Shown here one piece after another: positions 1 through 11,933 of a DNA stretch of 64,000 nt; within the stretch, counting starts at the first letter, position 1, and every line of letters starts with the position of its first letter. Source of the DNA: an uncultured Haliea sp. (GTDB taxonomy: Bacteria > Pseudomonadota > Gammaproteobacteria > Pseudomonadales > Halieaceae); the NCBI GenBank assembly GCA_947258585.1, contig CAMYIZ010000030.1, forward strand, positions 62,001 to 126,000. Direction: 5' to 3'. The position numbers were made by a program, and so were the translations under genes. Under the pieces are notes generated by a model. The model was not told the origin of the DNA. It worked only from the letters and a program-made list of their open reading frames with translations, and made no database searches.

Positions 1-84
1 CGTACTCAAAGAGGAAAATATGGCCCCGGCTCACAACTCGAAAGTCTGCGGCAAGGGCCATCCACTCTTTGCTTCCCGGGGCTG

Positions 85-2578
85 CTAGAAGTCAACTTTT
101 AAACGAAGACCGAAGGTTTGCGGTGGCGAATAAACAGCGTAATTAAGACCACGGTTGGATACGTTCGTGTTCGTGATAATCTGCTCGTCTGTGACATTTC
201 TGACAAATGCCGATATCGACCACCCCGCATCGTTTGCAAACAGCGTCGCATCCAGGTTGAGCGTTGTGTACGACTCCGACTCCGTTTCATCCAGAAAGAG
301 GAAGTTGGTTTGCTGCTCGGTTCGGTGCGAGACAACGGCAGTCAGGGACAAATCATAGTCGCCAATATTGATGACGTGGTTGATGTTCAGGTCAGCACCG
401 AATTCCGGCGAGTACAGCATGTCGTTTCCTGCACAACTGTAAGTTTCCAGGCCGGCGCTAACTCCCTGAGATGCACAGCCAAATCGCCCCTGGCCAGGAT
501 CAGAAACCAGGGTCAGGCTGTCATAGGTGGCATCCAGGAACTGCATGCTTAAACCCAGGGTTGTGTCAGCGGTCGCGGCCCAGATCATGTCCAGATCAAG
601 ACCTTGAATGGTCGCATCGGCATTGGCGATAGGGAACGCCGAAGCCCCTTCCAGGGTAGTAAAGTACGTAACTTGTTGCCCGTCATACTCCCAGTAAAAC
701 AGCTCCGCGTTAAGCTGCAAGGTGTTGTCGAAGAAGCGGTTTTTGGAGCCAATGGTATACGCATCAATGTATTCCGGGTCATAGGTCGGCGATACAATGC
801 TAAGGTCAACACCCCCTGCGCGATAGCCGGTTTCAAAGGTGGCGTAGAGGAGACTGTCGTCAGCCCAGTCCCACTCCGCGCCGATCCTGTACGTGGTCTC
901 GGAGTAGTCAAGCTCAGATGTAAGCGCACCATCGCCGACATTCACAATAGACCCTAGAATGGGAGAGATGCCGCCGGGGATGGTCAAATCGTAGAAAGGA
1001 GGCGGCCCCATACCGGGAATATCGGCTGCAGAGCCTGGTGCTATCAACCCGTTATCAACGAAGTACTGAATAAATTCGTCGCGATCACTGATAATGGGGT
1101 GCGCGGGCATAGCGCCGGAGGCGCAGCCATTGCCAAAGCTTGCGGGGGGCGTCAGGAAGTTGCCTGTGAATGGCGCACCGCCACAGAAGGTAATAAAGGT
1201 GTCGCTGATACCGTCCACGTCTTTTTCGTCTTCTGTGTAGCGTATCCCGGCACTTAAGCGGAAGGTATCCGTAAGTTCGAATGTGCCCTGGCCAAACACA
1301 GCCCAGCTTTCAGCGCCATTGTCATAGTTCTGCACTGGTGACGCAAAGTTCTGTGAAAAAACGGTGCTGGTGCTGATTTCTTCCTCGAAATAGTACGCAT
1401 CCCACGATGCCGTTCACGGGACCGTCCAAATCCGTTGCAAAGCGCAATTCGAACGAGGTCTGTTCGTTGTCCTCCAGCGTTTTCGCCGGCGCGAATCCCG
1501 GGCCCGCGAACTGGTAGTCCTGTTCCGATTCACGATAAGCCGGAATAAACGTTAAGGTACCAAGATCTGTCTGGTAGTTAACTTCAGCCATGAAGCCTGT
1601 CCAGCTTATATCCTGGTACAGGTCATCCTGCTGAATCGGCTGGAAAAAGGCGAAAGACGGCGTGTGCAGCACGCCTGTGCGAATGGCATTGGCGCCCTGA
1701 TCTGTAGGACCCGTGTTCTTCGACAAACCTGAAGGCATGAAGTCGGTAATCGCTGGTCCGCCAGGAGCACCGGTGGGGTTGGCGTAGGTGCCGATCAGGT
1801 CGCCGCCGGGGCCAACGCTATCTATTTTGGAATAATCCGCTGATAGACGAATTGACAGCTTGTCAGTGGGCTCGAACAGCAACTGACCACGCAGGCTGTA
1901 TGCATCCTGGTCATTCGTCTCATCATCCGAGTAGCCATCGCGTTCCAGCTTGTTACCGGAAACCCGAATTGCTACGGTGTCTGAAACTGCAATGTTTGCT
2001 GCACCCTGCAAACCAATTTTTGAGTAATCGCCAATCTCGGCTTGCAGGTAGCCTGAGTTTTCACCGAGGATCGGCTTGACGGGAATATAATTGACCACGC
2101 CGCCTGTGGCATTACGACCGTATAGTGTTCCCTGGGGGCCCTTGAGCAGTTCGACCCGTTCCAGGTCATATAAGCCCTGTCCAGCAGCGCCACTTGATCG
2201 ACCCAGATAGACACCGTCGAAGTTTTGTGCGATGGCAGAATCCGTCAACGGGTTCACAGTCAGGGCACCAACACCCCGAACAAAGAAGCTTGTCAACGGG
2301 CCGCCGCCGGCACTGATACCCAGTGCCGGAGAGAGTAATGCCAGGTCCTGGGCAGATTCCATTCCCGCCTGGGTCATCTGATCCTGATCAAAGGTTTGAA
2401 CTGGTATTGCCGCGTCTTGAAGTGATTGTTCTCGGCGCTGTGCCGTAACCAGCACCTCTTCAAGGCCCGCGTTACCACTTGCCGTTGGATCTTCGGCCTG
2501 CTGAGCAGAAGCCGTCGGCAAGCCGAGAGCCAATGAAAGAGCAGTAACGCTACATGCAGTTAGGGTTGACTTGACCAT
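85..2578 (-). pseudogene. TonB-dependent outer-membrane receptor, interrupted by a frameshift
   Basis: This is an outer-membrane active transporter of the TonB-dependent receptor family, about 830 residues once the frame is restored. An ATG at 2576-2578 follows an AAGGAG ribosome site, then come a signal peptide ending near ASAQQ, a TonB-box region (EEVLVTAQRREQSLQ), a plug domain with the family hallmark LLKGPQGTLYGRNATGG, and a barrel ending in a terminal Phe (LRLKVDF). The first frame reads through about 1402 and then continues into an unrelated tail. The barrel resumes in the next frame (DAYYFEEEIST). Removing one base of the CCC at 1401-1403 joins them cleanly. The substrate is unknown; the neighbouring aromatic genes suggest an aromatic compound. 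It could be a true pseudogene or a sequencing error. Confidence 0.85.
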
Positions 2579-2608
2579 GGAGAAACTCCTTATATTTATG
2601 CGGGGCAA

Positions 2609-3128
2609 CTACGTTGTTTGACCTTCACACTGTAGCGCCCATCACCGAATCGGTAAAATTTATTGTTTTTATCTATTACCATAATAAAAATGTATGAATT
2701 AATTATGCGTCGCAGGGGATATTGGTGTGCAGTGATCTCATTGTTACCGAGAATGGAGACGGCAAAGGTGCCAGGGCACTTTGAAACACGCTTTGCAGTG
2801 AGCAGATAGTTGCCGGTCTGAAAGCGTGAATTTATTCGGCTATATAAGAATGATTTGGGTGGATGCCCAGAAGGGCCGTTTTCACTGATCGATCAACCTC
2901 CCCGGCTTGCGCTGGCTCGAACAGGACCAGGCCAGCCACCAGCAATTGGCAGTGCCAGCAAGTACCGCAGGAACAGGCCGCGAAAACCCGTATCTCCCCC
3001 CTTGAGACGTCTATCAGCACTCGCGAGGACGAAGAGCAATTCCGACACCGGATACTGGCCATTGACTTGCAATAGATAAAATTGTTTATATTTATAGAAT
3101 TTTATTCGTTTTATCTATAGGACATACA
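2609..3128. promoter_or_regulatory. Divergent intergenic region between TonB receptor and LysR gene
   Basis: These 520 bases hold no convincing gene. Both ends are AT-rich and carry copies of the same 10-mer TTTTATCTAT: at 2667-2676 in front of the receptor, at 3109-3118 in front of the LysR gene, and as its exact inverse at 3072-3081. The middle (about 2840-3060) is GC-rich and featureless to the eye. The arrangement suggests that the LysR protein controls both its own gene and the receptor. Confidence 0.55.
3072..3118. promoter_or_regulatory. Inverted-repeat candidate LysR operator
   Basis: ATAGATAAAA (3072-3081) and TTTTATCTAT (3109-3118) form a perfect 10-bp inverted repeat with a 27-base AT-rich spacer, ending 10 bases before the LysR start codon. 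A position this close to the start is typical of autorepression. The binding protein is inferred, not shown. Confidence 0.5.
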
Positions 3129-4028
3129 ATGAGATACAAATCCCTGGACCTCAACCTGCTGGTGGCATTGGATGCGCTGCTCGATGAAAAAAGCGTCACG
3201 CGGGCAGCCGAACGTCTCAATGTCAGCCAACCAGCCATGAGCGCTGCCCTGTCGCGGCTCAGAGAGCACTTCAATGAGCCACTTCTGGTATTACACGGCA
3301 AGCGCATGATTCCGACACCGGCCGCGCTGAAGATGTCCGAGCCGCTGAAAAACCTGCTCCAGGACGTGGAGATCCTGGTGACCGGGATTACCCATTTCGA
3401 CCCACAAAGCTCCGAGCGACGCTTCCGGGTCGTCACTTCAGATTACCTGCTCTCTGTCATTTTCCCGGGGCTTACGCAGAAGCTTGTCCGTGTCGCTCCG
3501 GGAATTGTCATGGATTGCTTTCACCCCTCGGATCAGACTGAAGCGATGCTGGAGCGGGGTGATATCGACATGTTCATTACACCCGAAGAGCATCTATCCC
3601 GCGATCACCCTGCCGATCTCTTGTTTGAAGAAAAACATGTCGTGGTAGGTTGGGCAAAGAACCCCGCCATCAGCCAGGGCGTGATATCCGAGGAGGAGTT
3701 CTTCCGCTTGAGTCACGTCGTTGTGGAAATTGGCCGCTTGACGCGACCCTCTTTCGCAGAACGCCACTTGCAGAACCTTCCGAGCCAGCGTCGAGTTGAC
3801 ATGAGGGTATCGTCTTTCCTGATCGCACCTGAAATGGTCGTGAACACCCTCAAGCTGACTGTCATGCACGAGCGGCTGGCGCGGCTATTTGCCCAGCGCC
3901 TGGATATCGCCATTGCCGAGATGCCTTTCGAATTCCCTGTGATGCGCGAGATGGTCCAGTATCACGAATCAAGGAGGCAGGACACAGGTCTACACTGGCT
4001 GATCGACCAGATGAAACTGTTTGTCTGA
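3129..4028 (+). CDS. LysR-family transcriptional regulator, NodD branch
   Basis: This 299-residue DNA-binding regulator has an N-terminal winged HTH (about residues 6-65, LDLNLLVALDALLDEKSVTR followed by AAERLNVSQPAMSAAL) and a periplasmic-binding-protein-like effector domain. The opening and the effector motif FRVVTSDY resemble the NodD/SyrM-like branch of the LysR family. The start follows an AGGA site six bases upstream. It is divergent from the TonB receptor, and both promoter regions share the TTTTATCTAT motif, so it probably regulates the receptor and itself. It is a paralogue of the LysR gene at 18620, with similar length, HTH and effector start. The inducer is unknown. Confidence 0.85.
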   Translation: MRYKSLDLNLLVALDALLDEKSVTRAAERLNVSQPAMSAALSRLREHFNEPLLVLHGKRMIPTPAALKMSEPLKNLLQDVEILVTGITHFDPQSSERRFRVVTSDYLLSVIFPGLTQKLVRVAPGIVMDCFHPSDQTEAMLERGDIDMFITPEEHLSRDHPADLLFEEKHVVVGWAKNPAISQGVISEEEFFRLSHVVVEIGRLTRPSFAERHLQNLPSQRRVDMRVSSFLIAPEMVVNTLKLTVMHERLARLFAQRLDIAIAEMPFEFPVMREMVQYHESRRQDTGLHWLIDQMKLFV

Positions 4029-4236
4029 CATCCATGCCAGTCGCCATCACGTCCATGGAAAAACCAACGCATATAAGAAATTTCGCGCGCCCAGGGAAAC
4101 GGGTAATCACCTCATACCCAGTACCGATCGATTCGACCGGAGCATCTTCGATTTACTAATCGTTGGCCGCAGCCGTATCTCCAGGCCGGATCCAGATTAA
4201 ACCAAAGCGCTCTACCGATGGCACTCAGGACCCGGT

Positions 4237-5469
<1,233 letters not shown>

Positions 5470-5594
5470 TTATCTCCCGATTTTGTCGCGTTGTCGGCCG
5501 GTAAACCATTCAACAATCAGGCAATCTGTTGTACTTTTCGTGCAACTGGAGCAGCATCAATGGAGGAAGCTGCCGTCGCGCGCGAGGGAACAAC

Positions 5595-6518
5595 ATGAAA
5601 CGGAGCCCCCCGAGTATTCCGTTCTATGGTCTGTACGGCGATAGCTTCGTCGACAGCGATCCTGGATTCGTACATATTGAGGACATAGCCACCCGCAGCA
5701 GCGGTCTCGACTGGACGATACGGCCACATCGCCACAATCGACTATTCCAGGTACTGTGTGTCCTGGACAGTGAACTGGAAATTAACCTCCAGGGCGTCAC
5801 CCAGCCGCTCAGCGGCAGCTGGATCTGTACTGTACCAGCCGGCGCCGTCCACGGTTTTCGTTTCCGCCCGGACAGCAATGGCTTCGTGCTTTCCCTCAAG
5901 GACACCGTCCTGGCTGAAGAACTTCCCCAGGGCTATGAAGGTTCCGGAAGCGACATGTTTCAGACGCCCCAGCTGATTGAGTTCATCGATGATGACCCAG
6001 GCCTGCAAGCCTTCATGGATTATGTCAGCAGGATTCGCGAAGAGTTCGAATATCAGCGGCCAGGTCGCCATCAAGCGCTGGCTTTACTGTCACGACTCGC
6101 CGTTCTGGCACTGCACCGCCGGCTGGAAAACCAGCGGTTCCGAACGACACCCGGGGGGAAGGATTTACAGGCAATAGGTCAGTTCAGATCGCTGCTGGAG
6201 ACGCATTACCGCGAGCACTGGACGGTCTCACGCTACGCCAGTCACCTGAACATTTCTACGTCCACCCTGGCACGACTCTGCCACAGGCTTCTCGGCAGCT
6301 CCCCCAAACACCTGATTGATCAACGGCTCTTGAGCGAGATACGTCGCAGGCTGGTCTACACCCGGCAGTCGCTGGAGCAAATCGCCTACACGCTGGGTTT
6401 CAGGGATTACCCGTATTTTGCCCGTTTCTTCCGACAGCGAGAGGGGATCACCGCGGGTGAATACCGCAAGCAGGCAGACGCAGCTACGGACCAAAGGAGT
6501 GATCGCCCTGTTCGCTAG
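5595..6518 (+). CDS. AraC-family regulator of pobA (PobR/PobC type)
   Basis: This transcriptional regulator of 307 residues has an N-terminal cupin-like effector domain (HRHNRLFQVLCVL, then GSWICTVPAGAVHGFRF) and a C-terminal AraC double HTH (about residues 200-295, containing LNISTSTLARLCHRLLG and the signature around IAYTLGFRDYPYFARFFRQ). The ATG at 5595 follows GAGGGAAC; a longer reading from 5529 starts within the pobA promoter region and lacks a good ribosome site. Its position divergent from pobA matches the AraC-type activators of 4-hydroxybenzoate hydroxylation in pseudomonads and Azotobacter. The likely ligand is 4-hydroxybenzoate. Its stop overlaps the convergent aldo/keto reductase gene by four bases. 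Confidence 0.85.
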   Translation: MKRSPPSIPFYGLYGDSFVDSDPGFVHIEDIATRSSGLDWTIRPHRHNRLFQVLCVLDSELEINLQGVTQPLSGSWICTVPAGAVHGFRFRPDSNGFVLSLKDTVLAEELPQGYEGSGSDMFQTPQLIEFIDDDPGLQAFMDYVSRIREEFEYQRPGRHQALALLSRLAVLALHRRLENQRFRTTPGGKDLQAIGQFRSLLETHYREHWTVSRYASHLNISTSTLARLCHRLLGSSPKHLIDQRLLSEIRRRLVYTRQSLEQIAYTLGFRDYPYFARFFRQREGITAGEYRKQADAATDQRSDRPVR

Positions 6519-7504
6519 GCAAATTCTTCTGTATCAATTTCCATCTGGGTGGCGGCGCCGTAGCGAGCGCCATGTATCGTGTGTTGATTGATAATCTGAC
6601 CCGCTGCTGCCAGTGTGTCCGGGGCCAGTTGCAGATCACCCGCCGCAATATTCTCACGTAAATGTTTAACGGACCGAGTGCCGGGAATGGAAATAATGTG
6701 CTCGCCCTGATGCAGCAACCAGCAGAGTGAAAGTTGGCCCGCTGTGCAGCCGGCCTGCTCCGCGAGAGCAGCCAGTTTCCGATACAAAAGCTTGTTCGCC
6801 GAGAAATTGGGCTCCTGAAAGCGCGGCATGTTGCGCCGTATATCGTTCTCTCCCAGCTGGGTAATGTCGAGTACACTGCCGCTGAGGAAGCCGCGAGCCA
6901 GCGGACTGAAGGCAACAAAGGTCACACCGAGTTCGCGGCAAGCATCGAGAACCGCGATCTCCGCGTTGCGTGTCCACAGCGAGTACTCGGTCTGCAGCGC
7001 TGAAACGGGATGCGTGGCATGAGCTCTGCGCAAGGTCGCTGCCGACACTTCGGACAGACCGACAGCGCCTATCTTGCCCTGCTCAACCATCCGGGACATC
7101 GCACCCATGCAATCTTCCATGGGCACACTCTTGTCCCAGCGGTGCAAATAGTAGAGATCGATATGGTCCGTCTGCAGGCTGAGCAGAGATTCCTCGACCG
7201 TCCGCATCAAGGTCTCAGGTCTACTATCAATTACGCGCTTTCCATTGACCCCCGTCACACCGCACTTGCTGGCAAGATGAATCTCTGGACGCAGCCCGCG
7301 CAATGCCCTGCCGACCAGTTTCTCATTGCTGCCAAAACCGTAGAGTGCCGCCGTGTCGAAGTGTCGGACGCCAAGATCGAAAGCCTCATGCAACAGCGCA
7401 GTCGCCGACGCCTCCTCGGGTGCGGCGCCGTAGCCGTGGTTCAGGTTCATACACCCCAGGCCGATGGGGGGAACGCTGCATTTGCCAATTTTCCTCTGTG
7501 CCAT
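6515..7504 (-). CDS. Aldo/keto reductase
   Basis: This NADPH-dependent oxidoreductase is predicted to be a cytoplasmic TIM barrel of 329 residues. The catalytic tetrad is visible: Asp and Tyr in FDTAALYGFGSNEKLVGRAL, Lys in LASKCG and His in YYLHRWD. The start at 7504 (MAQRKIGK) is preceded by AAGGGGG; the longer frame to 7612 lacks family similarity at its N-terminus. It is the last gene of the ligK-to-reductase series, 126 bases after the Rieske gene. The family reduces many aldehydes and ketones, so the substrate cannot be read from sequence. A role on an aromatic aldehyde is only a guess from the context. Confidence 0.85.
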   Translation of the reverse strand: MAQRKIGKCSVPPIGLGCMNLNHGYGAAPEEASATALLHEAFDLGVRHFDTAALYGFGSNEKLVGRALRGLRPEIHLASKCGVTGVNGKRVIDSRPETLMRTVEESLLSLQTDHIDLYYLHRWDKSVPMEDCMGAMSRMVEQGKIGAVGLSEVSAATLRRAHATHPVSALQTEYSLWTRNAEIAVLDACRELGVTFVAFSPLARGFLSGSVLDITQLGENDIRRNMPRFQEPNFSANKLLYRKLAALAEQAGCTAGQLSLCWLLHQGEHIISIPGTRSVKHLRENIAAGDLQLAPDTLAAAGQIINQHTIHGARYGAATQMEIDTEEFA

Positions 7505-7630
7505 CCATGCCCCCTTACCTGTACACTGCAGTCTTCCGCCGCTCCGATCCTGGCAAATACTGGCCTGTCCAAAGTAACCTTCCAGCTCTCGACACGCAGG
7601 GATCGAGCTCACCGCACTTTTTCGTTGCGG

Positions 7631-8707
7631 CTACCTGATGGTACGAAGATTATCGATGATTCGACGAGCCCGATTAGCAGCAGCATCAACGTGAATACTC
7701 ACCAGTGGTGTCTGGCCGAAACTCACCATGTTGGCATACTGATCCTCAATAATCACTTTGTCCTCATCAAAGGTCGCCGCTGTCTGATCGAAAACCTTGC
7801 GTAGTATTTCATCATGGTTGCTAACCGGGTTGGTGGCTATTGTCCAGATATAATGGGATGTCGATTCGGTTTCCGGCGTTACACCGTGGAATCCACGCAT
7901 GTGGAATCCGCCGCGTGCAGGGTTCGAGATATCCTCGGCGCCCACAGGAACCGCGCCGGTCCAGATACGCAGGTGGTTGGGGTGAAACTCGATTTCCTGC
8001 CAGCGATCGATGTTTCCTTCAAAGGGATAGGCTGCGGTATAGGTCGGAGGCGGTGCGGAATTCAGCATCTGGCGGACTACCCGAACCGTGTTTCCATCGA
8101 CCGTGACGTCCATCTTGGCATTCATATGGGTTTTGGCATCGCCACCAATAGTTTTCAGATGTACGTAGCCCAGGTGACTCAGGTCGAGCAGGTTGTCATG
8201 AATGAGTTGATAGGGCGCTTCGTAATGATAGGCTGCGCCGTCCCACAGGTACGTCGGGTCGCTGTGCAGCGGATAATCCGGCGGCGCAAAACCCGGCTCC
8301 GCTGCCTCATCGGAACCAAACCAGATCCAGATGAAACCGTCCTTTTCCAGAATGTGGTATTTCTTTACTTTGGCCCGGGGAGGGATCATGTCCTGTCCAG
8401 GAACTTCCAGACATGCTCCCTGACCATCGTAAAGCATGCCATGATAGCCGCAGCGAATTCCGGCGGACTCAACAGTGCCTGAAGACAGCGGCAGTGCACG
8501 ATGACAGCAACGGTCTTCCAGCGCAGACGCTTTTCCATCGCCGGCACGGAACATGACCACTTTCTGACAGAGCAATGTCCGGGCCAGTGGCTGGTCAGTA
8601 AGCTCCTTGCTAAGCGCAGCCACATACCACTGATCCAGGGGAAATGGGGTTCTGGTTTCATCCGTGGTATCACTAACCCCGGGAATGTGCATTACGGGAA
8701 TTTTCAT
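7631..8707 (-). CDS. Rieske non-heme iron oxygenase, VanA-like
   Basis: This is the terminal oxygenase of a Rieske aromatic oxygenase system, 358 residues, near the length of the vanillate O-demethylase VanA. The Rieske [2Fe-2S] ligands lie in CCHRALPL and RCGYHGMLYD (Cys-X-His and Cys-X2-His). The catalytic iron site is DLSHLGYVH, with the two His four residues apart and an Asp upstream. The start at 8707 (MKIPVMHIPG) follows a GGAG site; an in-frame ATG at 8776 is poorer. The context favours demethylation of vanillate or a related methoxylated aromatic feeding protocatechuate. No VanB-type reductase gene is adjacent, so electrons must come from elsewhere. Substrate assignment is an inference. 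Confidence 0.8.
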   Translation of the reverse strand: MKIPVMHIPGVSDTTDETRTPFPLDQWYVAALSKELTDQPLARTLLCQKVVMFRAGDGKASALEDRCCHRALPLSSGTVESAGIRCGYHGMLYDGQGACLEVPGQDMIPPRAKVKKYHILEKDGFIWIWFGSDEAAEPGFAPPDYPLHSDPTYLWDGAAYHYEAPYQLIHDNLLDLSHLGYVHLKTIGGDAKTHMNAKMDVTVDGNTVRVVRQMLNSAPPPTYTAAYPFEGNIDRWQEIEFHPNHLRIWTGAVPVGAEDISNPARGGFHMRGFHGVTPETESTSHYIWTIATNPVSNHDEILRKVFDQTAATFDEDKVIIEDQYANMVSFGQTPLVSIHVDAAANRARRIIDNLRTIR

Positions 8708-8844
8708 TGCTTTCAGCTCCTGAGCATTGGCAAGTGACTGGGTATTCTTGAGGATGTTGTGTCGAATGTATTCCAAATGTTATGCGGAAGCGTTGACGCT
8801 GATCTCGATCTAAGCATGGCACTGACCCCGGGATCACGTATGGA

Positions 8845-9792
8845 TCAACATTCCAGTTGCTGCTCCAGGTTGTACAGTACCCTGTAGCACGGCAATACAC
8901 TTGCGACACTCGCGTTCGGCTCGCGACCCTCCTTGATAGCGGCAAAGAACTCCCGATCCTGAAGCTCAATACCATTCATGGAGACGTCCACTCGGGAGAC
9001 ATCGATCGCGTCCTCCTTGCCGTCAAAGAGATCGTCGTACCGCGCAATGTAAGTGCCGTTGTCGCAGATGTACCGAAAGAAGGTACCCAGTGGGCCGTCA
9101 TTGTTGAACGACAGGGACAGTGTGCAAATAGCCCCGTTTTCTGCCCTCAGCTGGATAGACATATCCATGGCGATACCGAGCTCCGGATGAATCGGGCCCT
9201 GTATGGCATTGGCCGCGACTATCGGCGAACCGGCCTGGTAGGCAAACAGATCCACGGTATGAGCGGCGTGGTGCCACAACAGGTGATCGGTCCAGCTTCG
9301 CGGTTCACCCTTGGCGTTGATATTCTTGCGACGGAAAAAATACGTCTGGACGTCCATCTGTTGAATGTTAAGCTGACCGGCAGTGATGCGCTTGTGCAGC
9401 CATTGGTGGGAAGGATTAAAGCGCCGAGTGTGCCCCACCATGCAAACCAGACCGGTTTCCCGCTGTGTTTTCATCACGGCCTCTGCTTCAGCCCAACTGT
9501 CGGCCAGTGGAATCTCCACTTCGACATGCTTACCGGCCTTCATGCACTCGATTGCCTGCGCGGCGTGCTGAGGCGTCGGCGTACACAGGATTGCGGCGTC
9601 CGCATCGGTGTCGGCAAGAGCCTGGGTGAGGTCATTGGATACATGGCCTATCCCGTATTCCTGCGCCACTGCGCGGGTCTGCTCTGGCTGGTCGCCGACC
9701 AGGGTAACGACCTCCACGCCGTCAATATTCCTGATGCCGTCCAGGTGTTTGATACCAAAAGCCCCTGGCCCTGCAAGTAGCACCTTTGTCAT
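8845..9792 (-). CDS. ligC: 4-carboxy-2-hydroxymuconate-6-semialdehyde dehydrogenase
   Basis: LigC oxidises the hemiacetal form of the protocatechuate ring-cleavage product to 2-pyrone-4,6-dicarboxylate with NAD(P)+. The 315-residue protein belongs to the GFO/IDH/MocA family: a Rossmann start (KVLLAGPGAFGIKHLDGI), AILCTPTPQHA and the EIPLADSW segment in place of the usual EKP. A strong AGGAGGAAG ribosome site precedes the start. It lies nine bases after ligB and in the usual pathway order, which is what turns a broad family match into a LigC call. Gfo/Idh enzymes otherwise act mostly on sugars, so without the context the function would be open. Confidence 0.88.
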   Translation of the reverse strand: MTKVLLAGPGAFGIKHLDGIRNIDGVEVVTLVGDQPEQTRAVAQEYGIGHVSNDLTQALADTDADAAILCTPTPQHAAQAIECMKAGKHVEVEIPLADSWAEAEAVMKTQRETGLVCMVGHTRRFNPSHQWLHKRITAGQLNIQQMDVQTYFFRRKNINAKGEPRSWTDHLLWHHAAHTVDLFAYQAGSPIVAANAIQGPIHPELGIAMDMSIQLRAENGAICTLSLSFNNDGPLGTFFRYICDNGTYIARYDDLFDGKEDAIDVSRVDVSMNGIELQDREFFAAIKEGREPNASVASVLPCYRVLYNLEQQLEC

Positions 9793-9801
9793 TTCTTCCT
9801 C

Positions 9802-11018
<1,217 letters not shown>

Positions 11019-11029
<11 letters not shown>

Positions 11030-11933
11030 GCGGTGCCTCCCATTCCTCAGGCCAGTAGAGCTTCATCGGGTTCTCCACCAGCAGTTTGTATTGCAATTCC
11101 GGTGCCGGGGCGATGCGCGGAATCATGTCGACCAGTGCACCGTCGTCGGGCATGTGGCTTTTCATATTGGGATGGGGCCAATCGGTCCCCCACAGCACCC
11201 GCTCCGGAAAGTGCTCCACAATGTGGCGGGCAAATGGCACCACGTCGTCGTAAGTATCGGGGCCGGCAAGGGACAGCCGTTCCGGGCAACTCACCTTTGA
11301 CCAGAAGTTGCCGTGCTCGCGCAGCAGGCGGGTAAACAACTGGAATTCCTCCCCCTCCACCGACTTGCTGACATCCGGGCGCCCCATGTGGTCAACCACT
11401 ACGGTCGTCGGTAGCCTGGTGAAGAAATCGTAGAGCTCGGGCAGCTCCTGCGCCTCAAAGTAGATGACGATGTGCCAACCCAGGGGTTTGATACGTGCCG
11501 CCAACGAGTGCAGGGAATCGAAGGGCAGTGCATCAACCAGTCGCTTCACAAAGTTGAAACGCACACCGCGCACACCCGCTTGGTGCAGCTTCCGTAATTC
11601 CGCATCCGTGATCTCAGGCCTGACCGTGGCGACTCCCCGCGCCAGGCCAGCAGAATGCTCCAGCGCGTCCACAAGCGCCCGATTGTCCGAGCCGTGGCAG
11701 GTCGCCTGCACGATGACATTTCGGGAAAACCCGAGATAATCCCGCAGGGCCCAGAGCTGGTCTCTGGAGGCATCGCAAGGGGTGTACTTGCGCTCGGGGG
11801 CAAATGGGAAATCCCTCGCTGGACCAAACACATGGCAGTGTGCATCCACTGCTCCCGGCGGGGGTTTGTAGGCGGGCTTGCGGGGCGCCTGCTGCCAGTG
11901 CAGCCAGTCGGCGTCGGGCGTAAAACCGCTCAT
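11019..11933 (-). CDS. ligI: 2-pyrone-4,6-dicarboxylate hydrolase
   Basis: LigI hydrolyses 2-pyrone-4,6-dicarboxylate to 4-oxalomesaconate in the cytoplasm. It is an amidohydrolase-superfamily barrel of 304 residues, matching the family's usual length. Key motifs are VDAHCHVFGP near residue 29 (the HxH strand), YFEAQEL, VVVDHMGRPD and the catalytic Asp in LWGTDWPHPN. It overlaps ligJ by four bases and ligA by 11. It sits immediately upstream of the dioxygenase genes in transcription, so pathway enzymes are probably made together. Confidence 0.93.

Noticed and set aside
2741-2752. TTGTTACCGAGA as a fourth loop element
   Set aside because: It shares only TTACCGA; no GAGTG at the right distance and no flanking complementary arms.
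2832-3062. Small Cys-rich ORF (76 codons) in the TonB/LysR spacer
   Set aside because: No ribosome site, no family likeness, and the Cys content comes from a short GC-rich tract; it could be noise.
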